Shown here piece after piece: positions 1-8,761 of a stretch of 64,000 nt of DNA. The notes beneath the pieces are model-generated. The model was not told the origin of the DNA. It saw only the letters and a program-made list of their open reading frames with translations, and made no database searches. The number at the start of each line of letters is the position of its first letter. Within the stretch, counting starts at the first letter, position 1. The stretch spans positions 124,001 through 188,000 of the forward strand of contig NZ_JBJMAV010000005.1 in assembly GCF_046600715.1 (NCBI RefSeq), written 5' to 3'. The position numbers and the translations under genes are program-made. Source of the stretch: Lysobacter_C viscosus. Its GTDB lineage: Bacteria > Pseudomonadota > Gammaproteobacteria > Xanthomonadales > Xanthomonadaceae.

Positions 1-35
1 GACGCCTGCGCGTCACCAATCACCAGGGGGAACAC

Positions 36-884
36 ATGAGAATCACCAGTCTATTGCTGGCGGCCGTCGTATTGGCGCCGATGTCCGCGGCGGCAGAGAA
101 CTGCACGCCCATCTCCAGCCTTCCGGCCACGATCGGCACACCGGGCAAGTACTGCCTGGTCGCCAACCATACGGTCAACCTCAATGCCGGCAACGCGATC
201 ACCATCGCAAGCAACGATGTAACTCTGGATTGCGATGGCCACGCCATCAAGAACACATCCACCGCCAACAACGGCAGTTCGGCCGGGATCCACGCCAACT
301 CGCGCAATGGCATCACGGTCAAGAACTGCCGGGTCATGGGGGGCTTCACCAACGGCATCGACCTGTTCCAGATCAATTCCGGGGCGAATACCAGCTACTA
401 CAGCACGATCCAGGACAATTACATCGCCGGCCCCTTCCTCCACGGCATCCGCGCCTATGGCAGCGCCCTGGAGATCACCGGCAACCGCGTATATGACATC
501 GGCGGACAGGCCGGCACCTATGCGATCGGCATCCGGGTTGGCGGGTCCGCAAACGGGTTCCGCCTGCACGTGGTGCGCGGCAACTACGTCGCCGGGACCA
601 ATTCGCCCTTCAGCGCGGCCTACGGCATCTTCAGCGACAACTCGCTGGTAAGCGCCTTCCTCGACAACGGCATCGTCGGCACGTCCCCGGCCGCCGGCAA
701 GCCGGCATACGGCATGTACATCAAGGGCCAGCACAATCGCCTGGCTGACAACCATATCGTCGGCGTGGGCGCGCCGAACGAAGTGGGCATCCATGCCGAC
801 GACGCCACTTCGAGCTGTTTCGACAACTACCTGCGGGTGACGCTGAATACCCGCAACTGCGATGCGGGGCTGGGGAATTACTGA
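36..884 (+). CDS. Secreted right-handed parallel beta-helix protein
   Basis: A 282-residue exported protein. The N-terminus (MRITSLLLAAVVLAPMSAAAE) is a clear Sec signal peptide with an Ala-rich cleavage site near residue 20. The body is a run of Asn/Gly-rich strands such as NAITIASNDVTLDCDG and RNGITVKNC, the spacing expected of PbH1 repeats in pectate-lyase-like beta-helices. Six or so Cys residues could form disulfides in the periplasm or outside the cell. A strong ribosome site (aggggg) sits just before the ATG. Beta-helix proteins of this kind are often carbohydrate-binding or polysaccharide-active, but I see no recognisable catalytic set, so the substrate is unknown. Confidence 0.8.
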   Translation: MRITSLLLAAVVLAPMSAAAENCTPISSLPATIGTPGKYCLVANHTVNLNAGNAITIASNDVTLDCDGHAIKNTSTANNGSSAGIHANSRNGITVKNCRVMGGFTNGIDLFQINSGANTSYYSTIQDNYIAGPFLHGIRAYGSALEITGNRVYDIGGQAGTYAIGIRVGGSANGFRLHVVRGNYVAGTNSPFSAAYGIFSDNSLVSAFLDNGIVGTSPAAGKPAYGMYIKGQHNRLADNHIVGVGAPNEVGIHADDATSSCFDNYLRVTLNTRNCDAGLGNY

Positions 885-909
885 GCAGGCGACCATCGGC
901 GATTCGCCG

Positions 910-1347
910 ATGTGGAAGAGAAGCCTGCTGGTCTTGCTGGTCGTCGCTGCGCTTGCAGCGACGACCTTTTTATTGGTCTCTTCCCGGCAGGCGTTGCCTT
1001 CGCGGGAGACCAGCGGCGTGGACGAACCGCGGCCTGCGCAGCTTGAAGCGCCTGCCAGCCTCGACGCCGGTGGCGGATCGCAGGGCCGGAGGATGGGAAC
1101 GAGGCGGGTCGTCGCCACGCGACTGGGCAATCCGCCGGGTCTGGAACTGCTGGGGCTCAGGTCCGGTCGCTATGAGGGCAAGGTCGGGGTCTCCTGCGGG
1201 TTTGCCGTCTGGCGCGGACGCAGCGATCCCCTGCCGTTCATCCTGGCTGGCAGGACGCTGACCACGGGGAGCGATGCCGTTGCGCTTGCCGGGCGCGTCG
1301 ATGGATGCGGGCAATTGGCCGACGACACTCCGGGCGCGACGCCGTAG
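910..1347 (+). CDS. Hypothetical membrane-anchored or secreted protein
   Basis: A 145-residue protein starting MWKRSLLVLLVVAALAATTF, a positively charged end followed by one hydrophobic segment that is a signal anchor or uncleaved signal. The rest is Gly/Arg-rich with two Cys (VSCGF and DGCGQ) that could form a disulfide. The frame is also open further upstream to 862, but that extension overlaps the end of the preceding gene and would bury the hydrophobic segment, so the ATG at 910 is preferred. No family recognised. Coding is likely but not certain. Confidence 0.5.
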   Translation: MWKRSLLVLLVVAALAATTFLLVSSRQALPSRETSGVDEPRPAQLEAPASLDAGGGSQGRRMGTRRVVATRLGNPPGLELLGLRSGRYEGKVGVSCGFAVWRGRSDPLPFILAGRTLTTGSDAVALAGRVDGCGQLADDTPGATP

Positions 1348-1645
1348 CGGTGCGGGCGGGCGCCCGGAGTCGCTTGCCCATGGTCCTGCGTGGATCGCTC
1401 TGCTGATTCAAGCGTGCCTTCCAGGGCGAGAGTGGTGCAGCGAGGCCGGACGTATGCACGCACGATCGGCCGCGCTGCAGGGATGGGCGACCGACTACCC
1501 CACGGGCGGGTCCCGAGCCCATCCCACGTCGCCCTAGTGGCATCGCCATCGCACCGGTCACGATCGACCCGCGACACCCGTCTAGCGGGTGCGGCACCCG
1601 CCGCCCGGGTTACTCCTTTCACACCTCTATAAGGAATCGCAACAG

Positions 1646-2167
1646 ATGAAGCAGGCATTGATTGGACTGATGTTGTTTGCCGCAGGCGCCGCGCTGGCGA
1701 CCTGGTGGGCGGGCAACCGCGCCGACACCCGCACTGATACCGAGACCGGCGCCCCGTCCGCAACCGCACCCGCACCCGCACCCGCCAACGCAAACGCAAA
1801 CGCAAACGCAAACGCCCATGCACCCGCTGCCGGCACCGCGGCGAGGCGCTACGCGCTGCAGGCCTGGGAAGGCTGCCGCCCGCTGCAGGCGGGGGATGCG
1901 TTCACCGGCCCGGTCACTCGCACGCTTTCGCTTTCCGACGGCAGCAGCGTCGAGGTGTCGCTGGTGCCTGCCACCCGTGAGAACGGGTCGCTGGTATTCG
2001 ATACCCTGGTGAAGGCAACGGGCAGCAGTTCGCGCTCCCAGACCAGCTTCCAGTCGCCGCTGCTCGTGGACGGGGTGCTGATGCGTCCGGTGGACCTGGA
2101 TCAGGTCTCGCGCGACGTCAGCGGTGCCGCCGCGTACCTGGACGGCCCGCATCCAATGGCGGACTAG
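1646..2167 (+). CDS. Hypothetical exported protein with APAPA/NANANA linker
   Basis: A 173-residue protein. The N-terminus (MKQALIGLMLFAAGAALATW) is a signal peptide or anchor. Residues about 30-55 are a low-complexity linker of Ala-Pro then Asn-Ala pairs, encoded by tandem hexanucleotides at 1765-1815. A compact C-terminal domain follows (YALQAWEGCRPL onward), ending in a region rich in beta-strand-forming residues. The start is fixed by an aaggaa ribosome site at 1631-1636; the frame is open upstream to 1589 but that part looks noncoding. No domain recognised. It is probably periplasmic with a flexible tether. Confidence 0.65.
   Translation: MKQALIGLMLFAAGAALATWWAGNRADTRTDTETGAPSATAPAPAPANANANANANAHAPAAGTAARRYALQAWEGCRPLQAGDAFTGPVTRTLSLSDGSSVEVSLVPATRENGSLVFDTLVKATGSSSRSQTSFQSPLLVDGVLMRPVDLDQVSRDVSGAAAYLDGPHPMAD
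1765..1815. repeat. Hexanucleotide tandem repeats CGCACC and CGCAAA
   Basis: About three CGCACC units are followed by four CGCAAA units (1789-1812) inside the linker of the preceding gene. The unit is six bases, so gain or loss of units changes linker length without a frameshift. Confidence 0.85.
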
Positions 2168-2311
2168 CGGCGCAGTCCGGCGCGGACCGGCCATCGGCGC
2201 GTGGTGGTTGGATGTCCGTCCTGGGCCAAACGGCGGCACGCGCGGCACTGGCTGCCGCCACTCCTGCTCTGCGGTCGCGCCCAGGCGCCCGCGCAGGGAG
2301 GTGGTCCGCTA

Positions 2312-2782
2312 TCACTTGCGCCCGACCTTCTGCCTGTCGGACTCCTGCGCCGCCAGGCCCGCCTGCACGCGCTCGATTTCCGCCGGCAGCGCCCGCTCCA
2401 GCCGCGCCAGGAGGTCGGTGGCGGCGGCACCATGGACCCTGCTGCCGGCCGTTGTCACCACGGTGACTTCGGTGGTCACGGTCTGGACCGATGTGGTGAC
2501 CGGTACCGCGCGGGCGATGACCATCAATTCTTCACCCCGGTAGCGGATCGCATTCAAGCCCATCATCTGCGAGCGCCCCTCCCAGGTGACCCCGGGCATG
2601 GCCACCAGCAACTGGCCGACGGCGTTCCAGGTGTCGTTCATGCCGGCATGGACCGTGAGCTGCACGGGCGTGTCGACGACCACGGGCACTGGCGCCGGCG
2701 CAGGCTCCCGTGTGGGCTGGACACAGCCCGCCAGCGCGAGCGCGCAGCCGGTGGCAAGGACGGCGAGGAGTCTTGGGTGCAT
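2312..2782 (-). CDS. Probable lipoprotein of unknown function
   Basis: A 156-residue protein with a lipoprotein signal: MHPRLLAVLATGCALALAGC, lipobox LAGC with Cys20, followed by a Pro-rich spacer. The mature part (QLTVHAGMNDTWNAVGQLLV, then EGRSQMMGLNAIRYRGEEL) looks like a small alpha/beta domain and the C-terminal third is probably a helix. It lies convergent to the gene ending at 2167. I do not recognise the family; export and lipidation are the only supported statements. The ribosome site is weak. Confidence 0.7.
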   Translation of the reverse strand: MHPRLLAVLATGCALALAGCVQPTREPAPAPVPVVVDTPVQLTVHAGMNDTWNAVGQLLVAMPGVTWEGRSQMMGLNAIRYRGEELMVIARAVPVTTSVQTVTTEVTVVTTAGSRVHGAAATDLLARLERALPAEIERVQAGLAAQESDRQKVGRK

Positions 2783-2962
2783 GGCGGCATTCGAGGCAAT
2801 CGGCCGTGAAGGACGCGCATGGGGGCGCGCGCCGAGGGCGACGACGTGGACGAACGACTGCGTTGTCGCTGCGGCAGGTCGCCCCGGCCTTGCGCGTGGC
2901 TGACTTGGGGAACGATCGGTGCCGCCGCGCTAGCATGCGTGGCACTTCCGATGGAGCCACCG

Positions 2963-3379
2963 ATGGCCGACCTTGACCGCTGGAGCATCAACGAATCGCT
3001 GCTCCAGTCCTATCGATCCCTGTTCATTTCCTCCCAGTCCTTCCTGCTGGCGGTGGGCGCCATCATGGTCGGCAAGGAGCGGCTGATCCTGCTGTCCGTG
3101 GCCTTCTTCGGCCTGGTGATGATCTGGATGATGTGGTTCCCCGCGGTCCGCGCGCGCCATCGCATCGTCGACTACTACAAATTCGCCGCTTCGCTGCCGC
3201 CGTCGCAGCGGGACGGACTGTGCAGCGAAGGGACATACGTGAAAAACCGTGCGGCCCGTACGGCGACCAACGAGGTCTTCGGCATCCGGACCAACTGGCG
3301 TGAAACCCGCTTGAAGCTCGACCTGCTCACGCCGCTGATGTTCACCGCCGTCTGGTTCGTGCTCATCCTGGAGGGCTGA
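2963..3379 (+). CDS. Two-TM inner membrane protein, RipA-like
   Basis: A 138-residue protein with a short soluble N-terminus (MADLDRWSINESLLQSYRSL), two adjacent hydrophobic segments at about 25-65, and a charged cytoplasmic tail, then a C-terminal hydrophobic stretch (LMFTAVWFVLILEG). The layout resembles the RipA-type octameric membrane protein family, but that is a tentative match from overall shape. The ATG at 2963 has ggag six bases upstream; an ATG at 2951 in frame (MEPPM) is possible. Confidence 0.6.
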   Translation: MADLDRWSINESLLQSYRSLFISSQSFLLAVGAIMVGKERLILLSVAFFGLVMIWMMWFPAVRARHRIVDYYKFAASLPPSQRDGLCSEGTYVKNRAARTATNEVFGIRTNWRETRLKLDLLTPLMFTAVWFVLILEG

Positions 3380-3498
3380 CCGACCAGGGCCGGGGGCCGA
3401 GGCCATGCGGCCCGGCGCGCGACAGGCTTCCTTTCCGCAGCGCCAGCGGCCAAGCTCGCCTGCCCCGTGGAAGGGGCCGGCCACCCAGGGAGAGTTGC

Positions 3499-4761
3499 GT
3501 GCCGCACGCCATCACCACTACCGAGCTGTTCCTGGTCGCGATGGCGATCATCTTCGCGGTGCCCTACCTGGTCTGGCGACTCGGGCGCATGGACTACGTC
3601 GCGCCACTGGTGGTGGTGCAGATCATCGCCGGCATCCTGTTGGGCCCGGGCGTGCTGGGCAAGGTCTACCCCGACTACTACGCCTTCGTGTTCACCCCCG
3701 ACGTGGTGCAGGCGCTCAATGGCATCGCGTGGTGGGCGGTGATGCTGTTCGTGATGATCGCCGGCGTGGAACTGGACCTGCGCCAGGCCTGGAAGTACCG
3801 GCGCGAGAGCGGCATTACCGCAGGGCTGGCGTTGACGCTGCCGCTGCTGTGCGGCGCGGTGGTGGCTGTTGCGCTGCTGGCGTGGCCCGGCTGGCTGGGG
3901 TCGCAGGGCCAGCCCTGGCAGTTCGTGGTCGGCGTGGGCATGGCGTGCGCGGTGACGGCGCTGCCGATTCTGATCCTGCTGATGGAAAAGCTCGACATGC
4001 TGCGGGCCCCGCTGGGCCAGCGGATCCTGCGCTACGCCAGCCTCGATGACATCGCCATCTGGGGCGTGCTGGCGCTGGTCCTGATGGACTGGGAGCGCAT
4101 AGGCCGCCAGGCCGCGTTCCTGGTCGTCTTCGCCATCGTGTGCGCGGGCTTCCGCCGGCTGATGCCCCGGCTGCCCGGGTCCGACCGCTGGTACGTCTCG
4201 CTGGTATGGCTTGCGGTCTGCGCACTGGGCGCGGACTGGGCGGGCCTGCACTACATGGTGGGCGCGTTCCTGGCCGGGGTGGTGATGGACGCCGAATGGT
4301 TCGACCAGGAATCCATGGACCGCCTGCGCCACCACGTGTTGCTGGTGATCATGCCGGTGTTCTTCCTCAGCACGGGACTGAAGACCGCGTGGTCGGTCGG
4401 TGGCGGCGCGGTGTTCCTGGCCGCGGGCGCGCTGCTGGTGGCGGCGGTGGCCGGCAAGCTGGCCGGCGTGCACATCGCCGGACGCCTGCTGGGCTGGCGC
4501 CCGGGCGAGGCAGCGGTGATCGGCTGGCTGCTGCAGACCAAGGCGCTGATCATGATCATCTTCGCCAACATCCTGCTGGACCGGTTGATCATCACCAATG
4601 CGATGTTCACCGCGCTGCTGCTGATGGCCGTGGCCAGCACCATGCTGAGCGTGCCGATGGTGGCGCCAAAGCTGCGCAGGCTGGCCGGTGGCGAACAGCC
4701 CGCTGCAGGCCCTGCCGACGCGGTGGAACACGCGCCCACGACCGCTCCCCCGGCGCGCTGA
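3499..4761 (+). CDS. Cation:proton antiporter, CPA2 family
   Basis: A 420-residue polytopic protein with about 12 hydrophobic segments. Segments such as IIAGILLGPGVLGKVYPDYY and WWAVMLFVMIAGVELDLRQA are typical of the Na+/H+ exchanger fold, and YASLDDIAIWGVLAL carries the paired aspartates expected in the ion-binding helix of CPA2 transporters. It lacks a C-terminal RCK/TrkA nucleotide-binding domain and ends in a short Pro/Ala tail, so it is not a full KefB/KefC protein. The GTG start is supported by agggagag at 3487-3494. It likely exchanges Na+ or K+ for H+; the ion cannot be told from sequence. Confidence 0.85.
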   Translation: MPHAITTTELFLVAMAIIFAVPYLVWRLGRMDYVAPLVVVQIIAGILLGPGVLGKVYPDYYAFVFTPDVVQALNGIAWWAVMLFVMIAGVELDLRQAWKYRRESGITAGLALTLPLLCGAVVAVALLAWPGWLGSQGQPWQFVVGVGMACAVTALPILILLMEKLDMLRAPLGQRILRYASLDDIAIWGVLALVLMDWERIGRQAAFLVVFAIVCAGFRRLMPRLPGSDRWYVSLVWLAVCALGADWAGLHYMVGAFLAGVVMDAEWFDQESMDRLRHHVLLVIMPVFFLSTGLKTAWSVGGGAVFLAAGALLVAAVAGKLAGVHIAGRLLGWRPGEAAVIGWLLQTKALIMIIFANILLDRLIITNAMFTALLLMAVASTMLSVPMVAPKLRRLAGGEQPAAGPADAVEHAPTTAPPAR

Positions 4762-4904
4762 CCAGCCGCGGGGACGGCGGCGCCGTCCCGGGTGCCGCCG
4801 TCCGGCGTAGTGAAACGGCGATTCAGGTGCGACGCGGCGGATTCACGCCATGCCGGCGCCGGTTTTCAGACCATGCGGGTTCACCTTTACCCGGTATGCC
4901 CCCC

Positions 4905-6113
4905 ATGACCCGACCGACAACGAACCTGCTGGCACGCGCCGTCATGTGCGCGCTGCTGCCCGCCGCGCTGGTCGCGTGCGACGCCGACCCGGCCACCAAC
5001 GCCGCCACCTCCGCCGTGGTGGATCCGGTAGCGGATGCCCGTGTCGCCGGTGACGGCCAGCCCATCGCCGGCGATGCGTCCGGCGCCGTGGCCGCGGGCC
5101 AGGCACCGGGCATGCCGGGCACGCCGGGCGGTTCGTCGTCCACCCTGCCGGTCGCACCGGGCGATACCGCCGGCAATGCGCAGGACGCGCCCGAGGGCGA
5201 CGCCGATGCCGATGGAGAAGAGGACGCCGAACCCGTGCCGCCTGCGAAGGCCGCCGCGGCCGACGCCGACCTGGCCGACGACAGCACCTTGCGCCTGCAG
5301 GTCCTGCTTGAGCGAGCGCACTTCTCGCCGGGCGAGATCGATGGCAAGGGCGGCACCAACACCCGGCGGGCGCTGGCCGCGTACCAGCGGGCGCACGACC
5401 TGACCGTGGGCGACTCGCCCGACGAGGCCACCTGGGCCAAGCTCAACGAGGACACCGCGCCGATCCTGGTCGAGCACACGCTCAGCCAGGACGATGTCGC
5501 CGGCCCGTTCCGCGACACCCCGGCCAAGGTCGAGGAAATGGCCAAGCAAGAGGGCTTGCCGTACGAATCGGTCGAAGAGAAGGTCGGTGAACTCTTCCAC
5601 GCCAACCCGGCAGTGATCGCCGAGTTCAACCCCGGCGTCGAACTCAAGGCCGGCCAGACCATCACCGTGCCGCACGTGGCAAGCGCCAAGACCTTGCCCA
5701 AGGGCACGCGCATCGTGGTCGACGAGTCCGACTCCGTGCTGCAGCTGCAGGACGACGCCGGCAAGGTGCTGGCGCAGTTCCCGGTGACCACCGGCAGCGC
5801 GCAGTTCCCGTTGCCGATCGGCGACTGGAAGGTCAACGGCGTCGCACGCAACCCGGTCTGGCATTTCGACCCCGAGCTGATCGCAGGCACGTCCGCCGAT
5901 GCGCAGAAGGCCGAGATTCCGCCAGGTCCCAACAATCCGGTCGGCACCATCTGGATCGACCTGACCAAGGAGCACTACGGCATCCACGGAACGCCAGAGC
6001 CGGCCAAGATCGGCAAGACCGCGTCCAACGGGTGCATCCGCATGACCAACTGGTCGGCCGTCGCGCTGGGTAAGGTGGCCAAGCCGCAGATGGCCGTGGT
6101 GATGCAGAAGTAG
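4905..6113 (+). CDS. L,D-transpeptidase (YkuD) lipoprotein with peptidoglycan-binding domain
   Basis: A 402-residue envelope enzyme that would form or exchange 3-3 peptidoglycan crosslinks, or attach proteins to the wall. The signal peptide ends in a lipobox (LVAC, Cys25). Residues about 30-120 are an Ala/Pro/Asp/Glu-rich low-complexity spacer. Residues about 126-170 (LRLQVLLERAHFSPGEIDGK) are a PG_binding_1-like helical domain, followed by a short LysM-like stretch (HANPAVIAEFNPGVELKAGQ). The C-terminal YkuD domain has His361 in HGT and Cys377 in TASNGCIRM, matching the family's active-site pattern. The ATG at 4896 is an alternative start. A strong terminator follows. Confidence 0.9.
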   Translation: MTRPTTNLLARAVMCALLPAALVACDADPATNAATSAVVDPVADARVAGDGQPIAGDASGAVAAGQAPGMPGTPGGSSSTLPVAPGDTAGNAQDAPEGDADADGEEDAEPVPPAKAAAADADLADDSTLRLQVLLERAHFSPGEIDGKGGTNTRRALAAYQRAHDLTVGDSPDEATWAKLNEDTAPILVEHTLSQDDVAGPFRDTPAKVEEMAKQEGLPYESVEEKVGELFHANPAVIAEFNPGVELKAGQTITVPHVASAKTLPKGTRIVVDESDSVLQLQDDAGKVLAQFPVTTGSAQFPLPIGDWKVNGVARNPVWHFDPELIAGTSADAQKAEIPPGPNNPVGTIWIDLTKEHYGIHGTPEPAKIGKTASNGCIRMTNWSAVALGKVAKPQMAVVMQK

Positions 6114-6189
6114 GTGCCGGCGCCGGCGGGCCGCGGGAACGCGGCCCCGCCTGGCGATTCTGAAGCCCTGCAGGACAAGCAACGCAAGA

Positions 6190-6219
6190 AAAAACGGCGA
6201 CCCTGGGGTCGCCGTTTTT
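6190..6219. terminator. Bidirectional intrinsic terminator
   Basis: A perfect 14-bp stem (AAAAACGGCGACCC pairing with GGGTCGCCGTTTTT) with a tiny loop, so each strand ends in a U-run. It lies between two convergent genes and can serve both the L,D-transpeptidase gene and the minus-strand gene at 6241. Confidence 0.9.
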
Positions 6220-6240
6220 CATGCGGGATGGTGCAAAGGA

Positions 6241-6993
6241 TCAGCCCTTGCCGTTGCCGTTGCCCTTTCCGTTGCCCTTGTCGTTGCCCTTGTCGTTGCC
6301 CTTGTCGTTGCCTTTGCCCTTGTTGCCATCGTTGCCCCTTGCCGGCGGGCCGCCCTTGTCGTTGCCGCGCCCCGGGCCGCCGGCCTGGTCGGGCTTGCCC
6401 TTGCCGGGGCCGCCGGCGTGGGCCGGGGGACCGCCGCGGCCGGGGCCGTCGTTGCGCGAATTGCCCTTGCCGTTGCGCAGGTCGCGGTCAGGGCGCTTCG
6501 GCCAGTCCACCCGCACGTCGCGATCAACCGAGATCTCCCGGCCCCAGCGGCCGTAGGTGTCCACGGTGCCGCGCTTGAGCGCGTGGAACTCGGCCGAGCC
6601 CGGCTTGATGCCCATCTGCTGGGCCAGCACGCCCCAGCCCTGGCGCGGGTTGCGATCGTGGCGGTTGACCACGTCGATGCATGGCAGGCCCGTCGCATTT
6701 GCGATCGCGCAGGCGTAATAGACGTCTGCCGGCGCCCAGTTGCGGCGCTGCAGCAGGTCCAGCACCAGCGAACGCGGCGCACCGTAGCTGCTCGCCAGTT
6801 CGTTGATGAAGGGTTCGCGGTACTCCATGCCGTAGCGGTTGATCTCGTCCAGCCGGTTGTCCACCCACACATCACCGGTGCGGACGTTGTAGCCGATGGT
6901 CTGCGCGGCGGCCGGCGCAGCCACTGCCGCGAGGCCAAGGCCGGCGCACAGCGCCACTGCCAACAGGCGGGGGGATGTCTTGATGTTCTGCAT
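6241..6993 (-). CDS. Secreted protein with Gly/Asn/Lys repeat tail; paralogue of the 18837 gene
   Basis: A 250-residue exported protein. Signal peptide: residues 1-31, ending APAAAQ. Residues about 35-160 form a domain shared with the gene at 18837: common pieces are YGMEYREPFINEL versus YGRQYRAAFVDEL and YYACAIANATGLPC versus YLACAISQRRGRPC, with both Cys conserved. After residue about 165 the protein is a basic low-complexity tail with repeated KGND units, encoded by 12-base tandem repeats. The ATG has gaggag upstream. The function of the domain is unknown to me; the tail is positively charged and could contact nucleic acid or cell-wall polyanions, which is a guess. Confidence 0.8.
   Translation of the reverse strand: MQNIKTSPRLLAVALCAGLGLAAVAAPAAAQTIGYNVRTGDVWVDNRLDEINRYGMEYREPFINELASSYGAPRSLVLDLLQRRNWAPADVYYACAIANATGLPCIDVVNRHDRNPRQGWGVLAQQMGIKPGSAEFHALKRGTVDTYGRWGREISVDRDVRVDWPKRPDRDLRNGKGNSRNDGPGRGGPPAHAGGPGKGKPDQAGGPGRGNDKGGPPARGNDGNKGKGNDKGNDKGNDKGNGKGNGNGKG
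6243..6345. repeat. Tandem 6/12-bp repeat encoding the GND/KGN tail
   Basis: On the plus strand the region is built from ttgccc, ttgtcg and ttgccg hexamers, with three consecutive ttgcccttgtcg 12-mers. It lies wholly inside the reading frame, so unit changes alter tail length in frame. Confidence 0.85.
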
Positions 6994-7151
6994 GGGGGTT
7001 CTCCTCGTGGGTGTACCGGGTGATTCTGGCCCCACGCCCTGAAATCCGGGTGAGGCCGGCGGTGCCAGCGTGAACGGGGGATGCACCGGCAGCGCGATTC
7101 GCCTATCGTCGCCGTCTGCGGCCACGGCAGGCGGCGACAGGGCGAACAGAG

Positions 7152-8210
7152 ATGAAGACAGGACGTGGCTTGCGGGCCAGCGCGGGCGTGATCGTGGCCG
7201 TCGGGCTGCTTTTCGGGGTGGTGGCCCCCGCATGCTGGGCAGCCGAGTCGGCCGGTCCTGCCCCCGCCGGGCGCAAGGCGTTCGACAAGACCGCCGGCGA
7301 CGCCCTGGCATGGCCCTCGCCCTGGTCGGTAGGCACCACGCTCGTCTATGACCAGCACTACGAATCCAGCCGGGTCGAGGGCGGTGCAACGGTCCGCATC
7401 GTGGGCTCGGACGTGACCGAAATCGTCGTCGTGCAAGGCAGCGACGGCGGCGTGGTGCAACGCTGGACGGGTCGTGACCCCAGGTTCACCGGCGAGGGCC
7501 TGCCCGAAGCCATGGAATCGGTGATGGAGGCGGCGGTGGAATCGTTCCGCGACCTGGCACTCGACGTAGCCCTGGACGAGGACGGCGCCTACCGGGCGAT
7601 CACCAACCTGGAGGCGGTGGCACCGCTGTACCGCGAAGTGCTGGAGCGGTCCATCGAGGCCGGCATCGCCGCTGGCGCGGGCGACAGTGCAGTCGACGAG
7701 GAGAAGGTTGCCGAGTACCGCAAGGCGATGGCCACCATGGTCGAGGCGCTTTCCTCGCCCAAGGTGCTCGAACCCGAACTGGCCAGCACGCCGGCGGCGC
7801 TGAACTTCATCAGCCACGGAGGCCTTGTGCCCGGTCGGCGCTACATCTTCGAAGACAGCTACGCCAACCCGCTGGGCACGGGCGATATCACCGCCCGCCA
7901 CACCCTGCTGCTGGAGCCAATGGACGATGCGCCGGGCCGGGTCGGCGTGGAGTGGACGTCGCAGCCCGACCCGGCCGGCGTCACGAAGGCACTCGAGGCC
8001 TTCGTTTCCACCACCTTCGGTGCGGCACTGTCCGCCGAGGAGTTGCGCGGCGCAGTGGAGGGTCTCAGCGGCGGCGCGCACTTCTCCACGGAGGTGCGCT
8101 ATGTCGTGGACGTGGCCACCGGCCGGGTCGAGCGCATGGAGATGGTCGAGACCCAGCACCTGAAGGACAGGCAGTCGACCGAGTTGACCCGGCTGACGCT
8201 GCGGCAGTAG
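7152..8210 (+). CDS. Secreted protein of unknown function
   Basis: A 352-residue protein with an N-terminal signal peptide (about residues 1-30, ending CWAAE). The mature part begins with a strand-rich region (VGTTLVYDQHYESSR, GATVRIVGSDVTEIVVVQ), has a helical centre (residues about 120-210) and a second strand-rich region ending in repeated beta strands (HFSTEVRYVVDVATGRVERM). The shape suggests a lipid- or ligand-binding periplasmic protein with two similar beta halves, but I recognise no family. The ribosome site is poor, though the signal peptide supports the start. Confidence 0.75.
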   Translation: MKTGRGLRASAGVIVAVGLLFGVVAPACWAAESAGPAPAGRKAFDKTAGDALAWPSPWSVGTTLVYDQHYESSRVEGGATVRIVGSDVTEIVVVQGSDGGVVQRWTGRDPRFTGEGLPEAMESVMEAAVESFRDLALDVALDEDGAYRAITNLEAVAPLYREVLERSIEAGIAAGAGDSAVDEEKVAEYRKAMATMVEALSSPKVLEPELASTPAALNFISHGGLVPGRRYIFEDSYANPLGTGDITARHTLLLEPMDDAPGRVGVEWTSQPDPAGVTKALEAFVSTTFGAALSAEELRGAVEGLSGGAHFSTEVRYVVDVATGRVERMEMVETQHLKDRQSTELTRLTLRQ

Positions 8211-8312
8211 CCCGGCGAGGTCGCGCCGCACTTCGCAGGCCGCGGCGATGTCGCCCCTCCACCTGGCGTTGAGCCGGTCGAGGTAGCCTGCACTCGACCC
8301 CGGGAGCCCGAC

Positions 8313-8639
8313 ATGGCCTTCGAAACCCAGTACCGGATGGACGAGCCCGCGCGCGCCGATGTCGACGGCTGGCCGGGCCTCACCGTGCTGGAATTCGGCG
8401 CGCCGTGGTGCGGGCACTGCATCGCGATTCAGCCGGCCTTGCGCGCGGTGCTGGACGATCTGGCCGACCTGCGCCACGTCAAGGTGGAGGACGGGCGCGC
8501 CCGCCCGTTGGGGCGGACGTTCCGGGTCAAGCTGTGGCCGACGCTGGTGCTGCTGCGCGACGGCGAGGAAGTATTGAGGCTGGTGCGCCCGTCGCAGGCG
8601 GACCTCGCCGGGCTGGCCGAGGCGCTGGACGCCGGCTGA
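8313..8639 (+). CDS. Thioredoxin-fold protein
   Basis: A 108-residue cytoplasmic thioredoxin-like protein with no signal peptide. The redox motif is APWCGHC (Cys33 and Cys36), and the cis-Pro loop is WPTLVLLRDGEEV. The CGHC dipeptide differs from the CGPC of housekeeping thioredoxin and is more like oxidising or isomerase-type proteins, so its partner and redox direction are uncertain. A cgggag ribosome site precedes the ATG. It follows the preceding secreted-protein gene by about 100 bases on the same strand. Confidence 0.85.
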   Translation: MAFETQYRMDEPARADVDGWPGLTVLEFGAPWCGHCIAIQPALRAVLDDLADLRHVKVEDGRARPLGRTFRVKLWPTLVLLRDGEEVLRLVRPSQADLAGLAEALDAG

Positions 8640-8761
8640 CCGCCGCCCGGGCCGGTGCCCGGGAGCCGAACGCACTGCACCGGTCGGCGGCACCCTTGCC
8701 CCTGCCACACGCGATACCGTTGCAGGTTTTCCACCCGCGCGATGTACCCAGGAGGACACCG

